Shown here one piece after another: positions 53,875-62,947 of a stretch of 64,000 bases of DNA (positions are counted from its first letter, which is position 1; each line of letters opens with the position of its first letter). The translations under genes and the position numbers were made by a program. Source of the stretch: Planctomicrobium piriforme (GTDB taxonomy: Bacteria > Planctomycetota > Planctomycetia > Planctomycetales > Planctomycetaceae). The stretch covers positions 62,001-126,000 of the forward strand of contig CAMATH010000001.1 in assembly GCA_945860955.1 (NCBI GenBank), read 5' to 3'. A model generated the notes under the pieces. The model was given only the letters and a program-made list of their open reading frames with translations, was not told the origin of the DNA and made no database searches.

Positions 53875-56800
53875 TTATTCGCGGGTGGTGACTTCGTCGA
53901 GGTTGAGGAGGGTGTTGGCGGTGAGGGTCCAGGCCGCGAGGTCGACGACATCGATACCGGCAGGCGGTTTCGATTCGCCGAACGACACCAGTTTTTGCGC
54001 TTGATCGGGGTTCTTCGCGTAGCGATCGTGGTCGGCTTCCAGGCCAGAGGAGAGGATCTCCAGTTCTTCGGGAGAGGGGGGGCGACCGGTGGTGAGGCGG
54101 AACCCGTATTTCAGTCGGTCCGCAGTGGTCGCGCCTCCTTCACGCAACATTCGCTCGGCCAGTTTGCGGGCCGCTTCGACGTAGGTGATTTCATTGAGCA
54201 GCGACAGCGCCTGGAGCGGGGTGTTCGTACGAGATCGACGGACGGTGCAGACCTCCCGGCTCGGCGCGTCGAACAGCAGCATGCTCGGAGGGGCGGCCGT
54301 CCGCTTCCAGATCGTGTACAGCGTCCGCCGGTAGAGTCCGGTTTGCGGATCGGGCCGGTAGTTGAGCAGATCGCCATAGCGACTTGTCTCATCCCAGACT
54401 CCGTCGGGCATATAAGGCCGCACACTGGGGCCACCCACCTTTTCCTGAAGCAGCCCGCTCACCGCCAGCGCCTGATCGCGCAGCGTCTCGGCGGGCAGGC
54501 GGAACCGCGGACCGCGGGCCAGCAGACGATTCTCGGGATCACGCTCGAACAGCGACGCGTCGGCGGTCGATTCCTGTCGATAGGTCGCGCTGGTCACAAT
54601 CAGTTTGTGAAACGCCTTCATGTCCCACGGTCGGGCACGGTCGAGATTCACGAAGCGTACGACGGTTGGCTGCATGAATTCACTGGCCAGCCAGTCGAGC
54701 AGCTCGGGATGACTGGGGAAATCGGCCTGCGAGCCGAAGTTCTCTGACGATTTCACAAGTCCCGTGCCAAAAAACCGTTCCCAGGCCCGATTCACCCAGA
54801 CGCGAGCCGTCAAGGGGTGCGACTTGCTCACCATCCATTGGGCGAGTCCCAGACGATTGAGCGGGGCTCCTTCGGGCAGCGTGGGGAGAACTGCCGGCAG
54901 TCCCGCCGTCACCACTTCTCCCGGCTTGTCGTACTGGCCGCGAATCAACACCTTCGTCTCACGGGGCGGGCCCTCCTTCATCACCATCACGTTGGGGAAC
55001 GACTTGGGAAGTTCCTGCAATTCCTGCTTGAGACTTGCGACCTGCGAGTCGGCACGTCGGACCGGACTGTCGACGGTGGCGCGGAAGTACTTTTCGAGTT
55101 CCGCTTTCTGTTCGGCATTCCGTTTCGTCGGCTCCAGTTCGACGATCGCGCGAATCGCCTCGGGATACTTCGCCCCTTCGAGCGTGACGCTCGCCGGTGG
55201 CAGACTGGTCGTCGACAGCCGGAATCGGCCGATGTTGTGCTGGTCGATCGCCTCGTGATACAGCCGAACGGTCAGGGTCGCGTCGGCTGGAATCTCGACG
55301 GCTGCTTCCAATAGAAACATCGCCTTGCGTGGTTCTTTTTTCGTCGGGCCATCCGGTGCCCAGCCCCGAGCCCGATCGGTGCCGAGAACGTTGCCAATAT
55401 CCCAGCCGTTTTGCGAATAGTCGGCGACCGCTTTCGTGAACTTTGGCTTCAGCGGGGCGGCGAGTTTTGGCGAGGCGATTTCGATTTCCACGCGCGACAG
55501 CACGTAGTTCCCATTCGGATACCGCCCCACGCTTTGAGCCGGCAGGCTGGCGTCTGGAAGCGCATCCAGCAACAATCCGGAAAGCAATCCCGGCTTGAGC
55601 GGGCCGGTGACTTCATAGGTATCGCGAGCCGGGTTCGTCCCCGATGCGAGCCAGGTCGCGTCGGGCTGGCGCGTCAATGTCGCTCCTCCGAGCGATTTCA
55701 CCCCGGTCGGCTCGAGCAGCCGCCACGCTTCGGGCGATTCAGTCAGTTGCTTACGGAAGTCGGGTTCCCAGGCGGTCACCAGCGCCGGCAGCTCTTTCGC
55801 CGCCTCTTCCGCCCGTTTCTCGGCGGCCTGAATCTCGCCAGCGAGCGCGTCGAGCCGGGTTTGCTGTTCGGCGGTCGGCACCGACAGCACCGGATCGGTG
55901 TTGCGAGATTCCCCTTGCAGCGTGCCGCTTTCGGGAACGTTGTTGAAGAACGCGAACAGCCGATAGAACTCCTTCTGGGTGACCGGGTCGTACTTGTGAT
56001 CGTGACAACGGCAGCAGTTGAATGTCAGCCCCAGCCAGGTCAAACCGGTGGTCTCGACCCGGTCGATCACGGTCTCCACCCGCCATTCCTCGGCGATCAA
56101 TCCCCCTTCGCCATTCAGTCGGTGATTGCGATTGAAACCGGTCGCAACGATCTGGTCCGGTTTCGCGTTCGGGATGAGATCCCCCGCGAGCTGGTCGATT
56201 GTGAATTGATCGAATGGCAAGTTACGGTTATAGGCGTTGATGACCCACTCGCGCCAGGGCCACATCTGCCGGCTGCTGTCGATTTGGAACCCGTTACTGT
56301 CGGCGTATCGCGCGATATCGAGCCACGCCTGCGCCATGTGTTCGCCATAACGGGGAGAATCGAGCAGCCGATCGACGAATTTTTCGTACGCGTTGGGCGA
56401 GGCGTTGAACAGGACGGCGTCCATTTCCTCGGGAGTCGGGGGAAGCCCGGTCAGATCGAGCGAAACGCGACGCACCAGGGTGGCGAGGTCGGCCCGTCGC
56501 GCAGGTTTGAGGCCCTCGCGCAGCAACCGATCGACAACGAACTGGTCGATTGGGTTGTGGATGGCAACACTCGCGGAATGGTTGGGAACTGCGGGTCGCA
56601 CCAACGGCGTGAATGCCCAATGGCCAGTCGTTCCGGCCCCCTCCGCGATCCAGCGGCGAATCAACTCGATTTGCGGCTTGGTGAGCGACTTGCCGGAATT
56701 GGGCGGGGGCATCTGTTCGGACGGGTCACTGCTGATCAGTCGCAACAGCAACTCGCTCTCTTCGGGTTTCTGCGGCACAACGGCGAGAGCGCCGGAGTCC

Positions 56801-57018
56801 CCCTTGACCTGCGACCATTCGGTGCGATCGAGACGCAGCCCCCCTTTGCGCTGCTGCTCATCGGGTCCATGGCACTGGAAGCAGGTGTCCGAGAGGAGCG
56901 GGCGAATGTCGCGATTGAAATTGACCGGCGGCGCGGCCCACGCGGTTTGGCAGTAGAAGAAGCCAGTGAGCGCCAGAAACGAAACGAACAGTGTGCGGCA
57001 GATCGCGCGGCGAAACAT
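53875..57018 (-). CDS. PSCyt1-DUF1549-DUF1553 exported protein
   Basis: A 1047-residue protein with a signal peptide (RRAICRTLFVSFLALTGFFY). The PSCyt1 haem site is CFQCH (Cys46, Cys49, His50 in LLSDTCFQCHGPDEQQRKGG). DUF1549 follows (DQFVVDRLLREGLKP, LTGLPPTPEEMDAVLF, AQAWLDIARYADSNGF), and a second CxxCH appears in NCCRCHDHKYDPV. A middle region of 300 residues contains a Glu/Lys/Ala-rich coil-like stretch. DUF1553 (HPLTARVWVNRAWERFFGTG, SENFGSQADFPSHPELLDW, NTPLQALSLLNEITYVEAA) ends the protein. It is paralogous to the protein at 17284-20214, again upstream of a DUF1501 gene. Confidence 0.94.
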   Translation of the reverse strand: MFRRAICRTLFVSFLALTGFFYCQTAWAAPPVNFNRDIRPLLSDTCFQCHGPDEQQRKGGLRLDRTEWSQVKGDSGALAVVPQKPEESELLLRLISSDPSEQMPPPNSGKSLTKPQIELIRRWIAEGAGTTGHWAFTPLVRPAVPNHSASVAIHNPIDQFVVDRLLREGLKPARRADLATLVRRVSLDLTGLPPTPEEMDAVLFNASPNAYEKFVDRLLDSPRYGEHMAQAWLDIARYADSNGFQIDSSRQMWPWREWVINAYNRNLPFDQFTIDQLAGDLIPNAKPDQIVATGFNRNHRLNGEGGLIAEEWRVETVIDRVETTGLTWLGLTFNCCRCHDHKYDPVTQKEFYRLFAFFNNVPESGTLQGESRNTDPVLSVPTAEQQTRLDALAGEIQAAEKRAEEAAKELPALVTAWEPDFRKQLTESPEAWRLLEPTGVKSLGGATLTRQPDATWLASGTNPARDTYEVTGPLKPGLLSGLLLDALPDASLPAQSVGRYPNGNYVLSRVEIEIASPKLAAPLKPKFTKAVADYSQNGWDIGNVLGTDRARGWAPDGPTKKEPRKAMFLLEAAVEIPADATLTVRLYHEAIDQHNIGRFRLSTTSLPPASVTLEGAKYPEAIRAIVELEPTKRNAEQKAELEKYFRATVDSPVRRADSQVASLKQELQELPKSFPNVMVMKEGPPRETKVLIRGQYDKPGEVVTAGLPAVLPTLPEGAPLNRLGLAQWMVSKSHPLTARVWVNRAWERFFGTGLVKSSENFGSQADFPSHPELLDWLASEFMQPTVVRFVNLDRARPWDMKAFHKLIVTSATYRQESTADASLFERDPENRLLARGPRFRLPAETLRDQALAVSGLLQEKVGGPSVRPYMPDGVWDETSRYGDLLNYRPDPQTGLYRRTLYTIWKRTAAPPSMLLFDAPSREVCTVRRSRTNTPLQALSLLNEITYVEAARKLAERMLREGGATTADRLKYGFRLTTGRPPSPEELEILSSGLEADHDRYAKNPDQAQKLVSFGESKPPAGIDVVDLAAWTLTANTLLNLDEVTTRE

Positions 57019-57218
57019 GCGGCGGAACTCGGCGAGGCGGGAAGAACAAGGAGGGCTGTCGGGCTTCACGCGATGAAGTCGACCAAGGGGTAGTGTAATC
57101 GCTGACCGGCGAAGAGGGGAATTGAGCAAGGAGCGGGATCCAGTGACGACGCCTTTCGACGCGTGCGAATCGGTTCTACAATCTGCCGGTCCACCGCACT
57201 CCCTTTTGGAAGCCGAGC

Positions 57219-58547
57219 ATGTCGACCCCCGCCAGCGCCAAGTTCCTGCTGTTCTGTCTGGTCTTTGGCCTGAGTTGCTTGGGGAGCGGTGCGACCGCCG
57301 AGGATTGGCCGGGCTGGCGGGGACCGCGCGGGGATGGAACCAGCCTGGAAACGACGATTCCGGAGTCGTGGGATGGCGCGACCGGGCGGAACATCGTGTG
57401 GAAAGTCAAACTGCCGGGCGAAGGGCATGGCTCGCCGGTCGTGGCGGGGGACGCGATTTACCTGGCGATCTGCCTTCCCGAAACACAGGAACGGGTTCTG
57501 GTCTGCCTCGATCGGCAGTCGGGAAAGATCCGCTGGCACGAAACGGTGGTGAAGTCCCCCTTGGAAGTGAAGCACAATCTGAACAGTCACGCCTCGGGAA
57601 CGCCGGCGGTCGACAACGACTCGGTTTACGTGGCGTTTCTTGAAATCGACGGCTCGACCGCACCGGCGAAAAACGTGGGAACCCCGCGTCCACTCACACC
57701 CGGAAAGATCGTCGTCGCCGCCTATGACCTCAATGGGCACAAAAAGTGGCTGGCACGGCCGGGGGACTTTTCGAGTGTCCATGGATTCTGCAGCAACCCG
57801 GTGCTGTTTGAAAACCTGGTGATCATCAACGGAGATCACGACGGCGAATCGTACATCGCGGCCCTGGATCGGGAGACCGGGAAGACCGTTTGGAAGGAAC
57901 CCCGGGCGCATCAGACCCGCAGTTACGTCACGCCGTTGATTCGCGATGTGGCGGGGCGAACGCAACTGGTGTTTTCCGGCAGCAAGAGCATTGTCAGTCT
58001 CGACCCGCGTACGGGCAAACCGCACTGGACGATTGATGGACCGACCGAGCAGTTCGTCGCGTCGATGGTCTTCGACGGCGAACATTTCTTCATGGCCGCC
58101 GGCTTTCCGACCTATCACGTGCTGGCGATTCGCCCGGATGGAACCGGGAATGTGTCGGAAAGCCATGTCGACTGGCATGTCAAGAACGTCGCCTGCTATG
58201 TCCCGTCGCCGGTCGTGATCGGCAATTATCTGTATGTCGCCGACGACCGCGGGACCGCCAACTGTTTCGACACCAAGACCGGTAAACGGCACTGGCAGGC
58301 TCGTTTGGGAACGCACTACAGCGCGTCACTGGCATCGGTCCAGGGGAAGGCGTGGTTTATTGATGACGATGGGGTGACGAAACTGATTGAACCGGGTGAG
58401 GAACTGAAAGTGGTCGCCGAGAATGCTCTGGGGGAAACGGTGTACTCTTCCCCCGCGTTCGCACAGGGATCGTTGTTCCTGCGGGGATCGAGTCATCTGT
58501 ATCGGATTGGTGAGAGCAAGTCGTCGGCGACCGAATCGGGTAAGTAA
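57219..58547 (+). CDS. Exported PQQ-type beta-propeller protein
   Basis: A 442-residue protein with a signal peptide (KFLLFCLVFGLSCLGSGATA). After DWPGWRGPRGDGTSLET, the common opening of planctomycete PQQ-like repeat proteins, blades with W-docking motifs follow: QSGKIRWHETVV, LNGHKKWLARPG, ETGKTVWKEPRA, RTGKPHWTIDGP and KTGKRHWQARLG. It is probably a structural or binding propeller rather than a dehydrogenase, since no quinoprotein active-site Asp/Ca motif is obvious. A GGAAG ribosome binding site precedes the ATG. It is divergent from the DUF1549/1553 gene. Confidence 0.9.
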   Translation: MSTPASAKFLLFCLVFGLSCLGSGATAEDWPGWRGPRGDGTSLETTIPESWDGATGRNIVWKVKLPGEGHGSPVVAGDAIYLAICLPETQERVLVCLDRQSGKIRWHETVVKSPLEVKHNLNSHASGTPAVDNDSVYVAFLEIDGSTAPAKNVGTPRPLTPGKIVVAAYDLNGHKKWLARPGDFSSVHGFCSNPVLFENLVIINGDHDGESYIAALDRETGKTVWKEPRAHQTRSYVTPLIRDVAGRTQLVFSGSKSIVSLDPRTGKPHWTIDGPTEQFVASMVFDGEHFFMAAGFPTYHVLAIRPDGTGNVSESHVDWHVKNVACYVPSPVVIGNYLYVADDRGTANCFDTKTGKRHWQARLGTHYSASLASVQGKAWFIDDDGVTKLIEPGEELKVVAENALGETVYSSPAFAQGSLFLRGSSHLYRIGESKSSATESGK

Positions 58548-58596
58548 AACACCGACGACAACCCGATTTCAGGAATGTTGTCGAGGAACCGCGACT

Positions 58597-58625
58597 CGGG
58601 AGGGCGAAGCTCCTGCTGAGCCGCC
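58597..58625 (+). repeat. 29-base hairpin element, plus-oriented copy
   Basis: Begins CGGGAGGGCGAA and ends TGAGCCGCC; the centre AGC-TCCT-GCT is a small hairpin. The copy at 58820-58848, on the opposite strand, matches at 25 of 29 positions. The differences fall in the hairpin arms and keep pairing. Confidence 0.75.
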
Positions 58626-58819
58626 AGTGTGCTTTCGGGTGCAATACGACGTTCTCCGGGCAGCCATCGGCCCACGTTCCCTCGGAAGCCGCCGCTGAAT
58701 TCGCGGTGGTCCAAACGCGTGTTCGGAGTGTTCACGAAATCGATTTCAATTCGACAACACGGTTCGGTTGAATGTCGAGCGCTCCCCAGACGACGGTTCC
58801 TGGTGGTTGGTCGCACAGC

Positions 58820-58848
58820 GGCGGCTCACGAGGACGTTCGCCCTCCCG
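58820..58848 (-). repeat. 29-base hairpin element, minus-oriented copy
   Basis: Read on the minus strand it begins CGGGAGGGCGAA and ends TGAGCCGCC, with centre ACG-TCCT-CGT. It is in inverted orientation to 58597-58625, so the pair could also fold on itself over about 250 bases. Confidence 0.75.
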
Positions 58849-58899
58849 TCGCGCCGGATTTTGTCCCTCCACCAACTTCAAATTTGAGGACACCCCCAC

Positions 58900-60090
58900 A
58901 TGACGACGAAATCCACGGCAGCTCTCAATGATGCACCGCCACCAGGTGTGGCGATTGTCGGCACCGGGTTCATGGGATGGGTGCATTGGGAGGCACTCTC
59001 TCGAATTGGTGTTCCCGTTGTAGGAGTTTTGGGGTCGTCAACGGAAAAGGGAAGACGGTTCGCGGAGCGGTTCGGTGGACTGAGCCAGCCCAGGGCCTAC
59101 CGAGATTTCACGGAGCTGCTCGCCGACCCTCTGGTGACCTCTGTCCATGTGGCTGTCCCCAATCGATTGCATTTCGCAATGACCACAGAGGCGCTGTTGG
59201 CAGGAAAGCACGTGTTGTGCGAAAAACCTCTGGCGATGAATTCTCAGGAGTCGGCGGAACTGGTCGAGCTGGCGCGACAATGTCCGAGCCTGGCCGCCGG
59301 TGTGAACTACAACATCAGGTACTATCCGTTGTGTCTGGAGATTCGCGAACGAATTCGCGCGGGCGAACTGGGGGAGTTGTTTCACATCGCGGGGAGTTAC
59401 GTTCAAGACTGGCTGCTCAAGCCGACCGATTACAATTGGCGCGTTCTTACCGACGAAGGGGGTGAATTGCGGGCGATCGCCGACATCGGTACGCACTGGC
59501 TCGATCTGGTGTCGACGGTCAGTGGTCTGGAAGTCGAAGCGGTTTGTGCCGACTTGTTCACCGCGCACCCAACCCGTCAGCGTCCGGCGGGCGAGATCGA
59601 GACCTTTCAAGGAAAGATCGGTGCCCCCAGCCAAACGACCTCGGTGCCCATCTCGACCGAGGACTATGGCTGTGTCATGTTGCGGTTTCGCGGGGGCGCC
59701 CGTGGTGTGCTGTGGGTTTCCCAGGTGACCGCAGGGCGGAAAAACTGCCTGAGGCTGGAAATCGCGGGGGCCAGACAGGCATTGGAATGGAACAGCGAGC
59801 GTCCCAATGAATTGTGGATTGGCCATCGCGACCGGGCGAATGAGCTGTTGTTGCGCGACCCGGCGCTGTTGTCACCGGGAGCGCGGTCCGCGGCCGACTA
59901 TCCAGGGGGACACAACGAAGGCTACGCCGACTCGTTCAAGCAGTGCTTTCGGTCGTTCTATCAATACATCGCGGCGGGTGATTTCTCTGAACCCGCGCCA
60001 TTCCCCACATTCGCTGACGGACATCGTGAAATCGAGCTGTGCGAGGCGATCTTGCGCAGTCAGAAAGAGAATCGCTGGGTGACGGTATGA
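58900..60090 (+). CDS. Gfo/Idh/MocA-family oxidoreductase
   Basis: A 396-residue NAD(P)-dependent sugar or inositol dehydrogenase-like enzyme. The Rossmann motif [15 protein letters not shown] is at residues 19-33; the family's catalytic-lysine motif is CEKPLAMNS, and the later [17 protein letters not shown] contains the conserved Asp/His pair. [21 protein letters not shown] is typical of the C-terminal domain. The first ATG at 58900 has a GAGGA ribosome binding site. The substrate is unknown. deoC follows after about 190 bases on the same strand. Confidence 0.93.
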   Translation: MTTKSTAALNDAPPPGVAIVGTGFMGWVHWEALSRIGVPVVGVLGSSTEKGRRFAERFGGLSQPRAYRDFTELLADPLVTSVHVAVPNRLHFAMTTEALLAGKHVLCEKPLAMNSQESAELVELARQCPSLAAGVNYNIRYYPLCLEIRERIRAGELGELFHIAGSYVQDWLLKPTDYNWRVLTDEGGELRAIADIGTHWLDLVSTVSGLEVEAVCADLFTAHPTRQRPAGEIETFQGKIGAPSQTTSVPISTEDYGCVMLRFRGGARGVLWVSQVTAGRKNCLRLEIAGARQALEWNSERPNELWIGHRDRANELLLRDPALLSPGARSAADYPGGHNEGYADSFKQCFRSFYQYIAAGDFSEPAPFPTFADGHREIELCEAILRSQKENRWVTV

Positions 60091-60279
60091 ACCACGCAAT
60101 CCACGGAGGGTTTCGGATGTCCGATTTCCGCCATGGACGGGTGGCCGTGCGGCAACTGTCACACGACCCGGCTCCGCAGGTTTCCTATAATTCCGGGACC
60201 GGCTGCCGCCGCCCGGCGCGCTCTCAACCGTCGGTTGGTGAGATCCGCCAATGCCGACAGAACACCAGTTGGATCAACG

Positions 60280-61074
60280 ATGAAGTACAGCTACGAAGAA
60301 CTCGCGAAGATGATCGACCACTCGCTGCTGCATCCGACGATGACAGATCAGGAGCTGGACGATGGATGTCGGATCGCCGCCCGGTACGGCGTCGCGTCGG
60401 TCTGCATCAAGCCGTACTACGTCAGCCGGGCGGTTGAACTGTTGCGCGGAACGGGGGTGCTGGTGGGAGCGGTGATTGGTTTCCCGCACGGCAACAGCTC
60501 CACCGAATCGAAGCGGTATGAGACGGAACTGGCCTGTCGGGACGGGGCGGTTGAGATTGACATGGTGGTCAACGTCGGGAAAGCGCTGAGTGGCGACTGG
60601 GCCTATGTGGAGCGCGACGTCCGCGTCGTCTGCGACGAGGCGCATCGCCACGGAGCGAAAGTCAAGGTGATCTTCGAGAACGACTATCTCGCCAAGGGGG
60701 GGGCGGGACTTTCGAGCGATGATTTCAAGCGAAAACTCTGCCAGATTTGCGAAGTGGCGGGAGCCGGCTGGGTGAAGACCTCGTCGGGATACGGGTTCGT
60801 CAAACAGCCGGATGGGAGTTACAACTACCAGGGGGCGACAGAACACGATCTCGTTCTGATGAAAGCGTCGGTCTCAGAAAAAGTGCAGGTGAAAGCCGCT
60901 GGGGGAGTGCGCGATCTCGACGGACTGATCCGCGTGCGTGAATTGGGGGCGACCCGTTGCGGAGCGTCGGCGACCGTCGCGATGCTCGACGAGTATCGTC
61001 GCCGGGAGGGATCGGAATCGTCGGGACGGCCGTCCGGAGAATCGTCGGGACGACTTGGGGCCGGAGGGTACTGA
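60280..61074 (+). CDS. deoC: Deoxyribose-phosphate aldolase
   Basis: A 264-residue class I aldolase that cleaves 2-deoxyribose-5-phosphate to acetaldehyde and glyceraldehyde-3-phosphate in deoxynucleoside breakdown. The start MKYSYEELAKMIDHSLL, GFPHGNSSTESK, EIDMVVNVGKALSGDW (proton-relay Asp94), VKVIFEND, the Schiff-base Lys166 in WVKTSSGYG, and VKAAGGVRDLDG are all canonical. The core ends near residue 245; an unusual Ser/Gly/Arg tail follows, built from a 24-base tandem repeat (SSGRPSGE, SSGRLGAGG). It is probably a harmless disordered extension. Confidence 0.95.
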   Translation: MKYSYEELAKMIDHSLLHPTMTDQELDDGCRIAARYGVASVCIKPYYVSRAVELLRGTGVLVGAVIGFPHGNSSTESKRYETELACRDGAVEIDMVVNVGKALSGDWAYVERDVRVVCDEAHRHGAKVKVIFENDYLAKGGAGLSSDDFKRKLCQICEVAGAGWVKTSSGYGFVKQPDGSYNYQGATEHDLVLMKASVSEKVQVKAAGGVRDLDGLIRVRELGATRCGASATVAMLDEYRRREGSESSGRPSGESSGRLGAGGY

Positions 61075-61078
61075 GTTC

Positions 61079-61098
61079 CTTCACTTGCTTTGGTGAAG
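61079..61098 (+). terminator. Weak hairpin after deoC
   Basis: CTTCAC (61079-61084) and GTGAAG (61093-61098) form a 6-bp stem with an 8-base loop, beginning 5 bases after the deoC stop. There is no T-run; it is listed as a possible 3' structure between convergent genes. Confidence 0.3.
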
Positions 61099-61182
61099 AG
61101 ACACAATGAGCACTGGGGAAGAATGCACGAACACCGGGTCCAATCTGGCAGTTTTCGCACGTCAACAAACAAGGCGCACCCT

Positions 61183-62529
61183 CTACACAATGGGCCCACA
61201 GAGTGGCTCGGCCTCTTCGCCGCGAATTCCCAAGATTTTTCGCTGCAGCAATTCCTGCTCAATTGGTGACGCGGTTTTGTTTTTCGCCGACTCGTAGTGC
61301 TGGCGGGCGGACTCATGACGCCCCAGCCTGAGACACAGGTCGCCACGTGCGGCGTCGAGCAGGTGGTAGTCTTTCAGAACCGCTTCTTCAGCCAGTCGGT
61401 CAAGTAATTTCAGCCCCTCCGCGAAACCATGGACATACGCCACCACGATCGCGCGATTCAGTCGGTAGATCGGAGAGGGCTGAATGCGAAGCAACAGGTC
61501 ATACAACTTCAAAATCGCGGGCCAGTTGGTGTCGGCGAAGCGAGGTGCCTCGCAGTGCAAAAGCGCAATCCCCGCTTCCAGATGATAGGTCGAGATCTGT
61601 TCCCCCCGCGCTGATCGGTCGAGGCAATTCCGTCCTTCCTGGATCAGGGACGGATCCCACAGAGTGCGATCTTGCTCTTCAAGCAACAGAATGCGGCCGC
61701 TCCCGTCGGTTCGGGATGAGAATCGCGCGGTGTGAAACAACATCAATGCCAGTAGCGCAAAAGTGGCCGGGGAACTGGTCACCTCGCACCGCGTCAATAA
61801 CCGGATCAGCCGTTGCGCTTCGTCGCACAGGTCACTCCGGATCGCCACATCACCAGTGGAGGCGCTGTAACCCTCGTTGAACAGCAGGTACAACGACTGA
61901 TGAACCGCCCCCAGTCGTGTTGCCATCTCGGAAGCGGCCGGGAGTTCGAGTTCGATTCGCAGTTCCGCGAGTTGTCCCCGGGCGCGCTGCACCCGCTTCT
62001 TGATCGAATCTTCCGCCGACAGCAGCGCGCGGCTGATTTCCTTGAAGCTGAACCCACACAACGTCTTCAGAGTCAGCGCGATCTGACTTTCCCGCGCGAG
62101 CACGGGATGGCAGCAGACGAAGATCATTCGCAATTGACTGTCTGCGAGCGAGCCTTCCTCAAACAGTGTCTCAACCCAGGATCCGTCAGGCGCGTCGGTC
62201 TCGGGACGACGCTGACGCAACCATTCGGGGGCCAGTCGTCGAGAGATGTTCTCGTGTTTCAGCGCGTCCAGAATCTTGTTTCGGGCGACCTGGTGAATCC
62301 ATGCGGACGGATTCTCTGGGATCCCGCGGCGTCCCCACGCCTGAAACGCCTCGACAAGAGCCGACTGGACCATGTCCTCGACCAGATCCTGGTTGCGCAG
62401 CCCGAACACACGGCTGAGAGCCGCCACGAGCCGGCCGGACTCGTGGCGGAAGAAGTGCTCAACCAGCGTTCCGATCGCGTGTGACGAGGTCGGGGCAGAG
62501 GATGCGGACAAATGGATCGCCACTGGCAA
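61183..62529 (-). CDS. ECF sigma factor with long C-terminal domain (ECF42-like)
   Basis: A 448-residue sigma-70-family regulator. Region 2 lies at about 20-90 (DLVEDMVQSALVEAFQAW, PSAWIHQVARNKILDALK) and region 4 at about 125-185 (LTLKTLCGFSFKEISRALL, KKRVQRARGQL). The remaining 260 residues are the DUF6596/TPR-like extension (LYLLFNEGYSASTGD, PIYRLNRAIVVAYVHG) that defines ECF42-type factors, which have no classical anti-sigma factor and are paired with DGPF/YCII proteins, as here. No ATG is available: the start is TTG at 62529 or GTG at 62523, after an in-frame TGA. It lies 73 bases downstream of the YCII gene and is probably co-transcribed with it. Confidence 0.92.
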   Translation of the reverse strand: MPVAIHLSASSAPTSSHAIGTLVEHFFRHESGRLVAALSRVFGLRNQDLVEDMVQSALVEAFQAWGRRGIPENPSAWIHQVARNKILDALKHENISRRLAPEWLRQRRPETDAPDGSWVETLFEEGSLADSQLRMIFVCCHPVLARESQIALTLKTLCGFSFKEISRALLSAEDSIKKRVQRARGQLAELRIELELPAASEMATRLGAVHQSLYLLFNEGYSASTGDVAIRSDLCDEAQRLIRLLTRCEVTSSPATFALLALMLFHTARFSSRTDGSGRILLLEEQDRTLWDPSLIQEGRNCLDRSARGEQISTYHLEAGIALLHCEAPRFADTNWPAILKLYDLLLRIQPSPIYRLNRAIVVAYVHGFAEGLKLLDRLAEEAVLKDYHLLDAARGDLCLRLGRHESARQHYESAKNKTASPIEQELLQRKILGIRGEEAEPLCGPIV

Positions 62530-62602
62530 CGATCGATGGAGTCAGGGAGCAGACGACAGGCAAAATGGTACGTCCGCGAATCGATCGTGACCAGTCGGCC
62601 GG

Positions 62603-62947
62603 TCAACCGAGGCCGGCGAGCTGTCGCACCTCGACGCGCCCCCCTTCGGCCAGAATCGGGCAACCCATGGCGTGTTGGACAGCCTGTTCGTAGGTCTCGG
62701 CCTGAACGATCGAGTATCCCCCCACAATCTCTTTGGATTCCGCCAGCGGCCCATCGGTGACCACGCGATTCGCGTCGATGACCCGGCCATCGGGCAGCAG
62801 TCCGTCGCCGCCATCCACCATCCAGCCTTTCTGCATTCCTTCACCGATCCAGGAATTCCAGAGTTTCATCGCCTCCTGCATCTGCTCCGGCGCGACAGAA
62901 CTCATGTCATAGGGTTCATTGTGGTAGACCAGCAGGTATTTCGGCAT
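62603..62947 (-). CDS. YCII/DGPF-domain protein, partner of ECF sigma factor
   Basis: A 114-residue ferredoxin-like-fold protein of the YCII-related family. It starts MPKYLLVYHNEPYDMS and contains NRVVTDGPLAESKEIVGGY, where the name-giving DGPF is DGPL, and EVRQLAGLG at the end. In ECF42 systems such proteins are the main regulon members; their chemistry is unknown. It is preceded by AAGG 9 bases before the ATG, and is the first gene of the pair with the sigma factor. Confidence 0.92.
   Translation of the reverse strand: MPKYLLVYHNEPYDMSSVAPEQMQEAMKLWNSWIGEGMQKGWMVDGGDGLLPDGRVIDANRVVTDGPLAESKEIVGGYSIVQAETYEQAVQHAMGCPILAEGGRVEVRQLAGLG

Larger units (their letters stand above)
58548..58899. 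other. Intergenic gap with inverted repeat pair
   Basis: About 350 bases between the propeller gene and the Gfo/Idh/MocA gene. No coding sequence is seen. Two inverted copies of a 29-base element lie near its ends (58597-58625 and 58820-58848). Confidence 0.6.

Noticed and set aside
53050-57093. Long plus-strand open frames (about 560 residues each) opposite the DUF1501 and DUF1549/1553 genes
   Set aside because: They are antisense shadows without family motifs; the minus-strand genes have signal peptides, haem motifs and clear domains.
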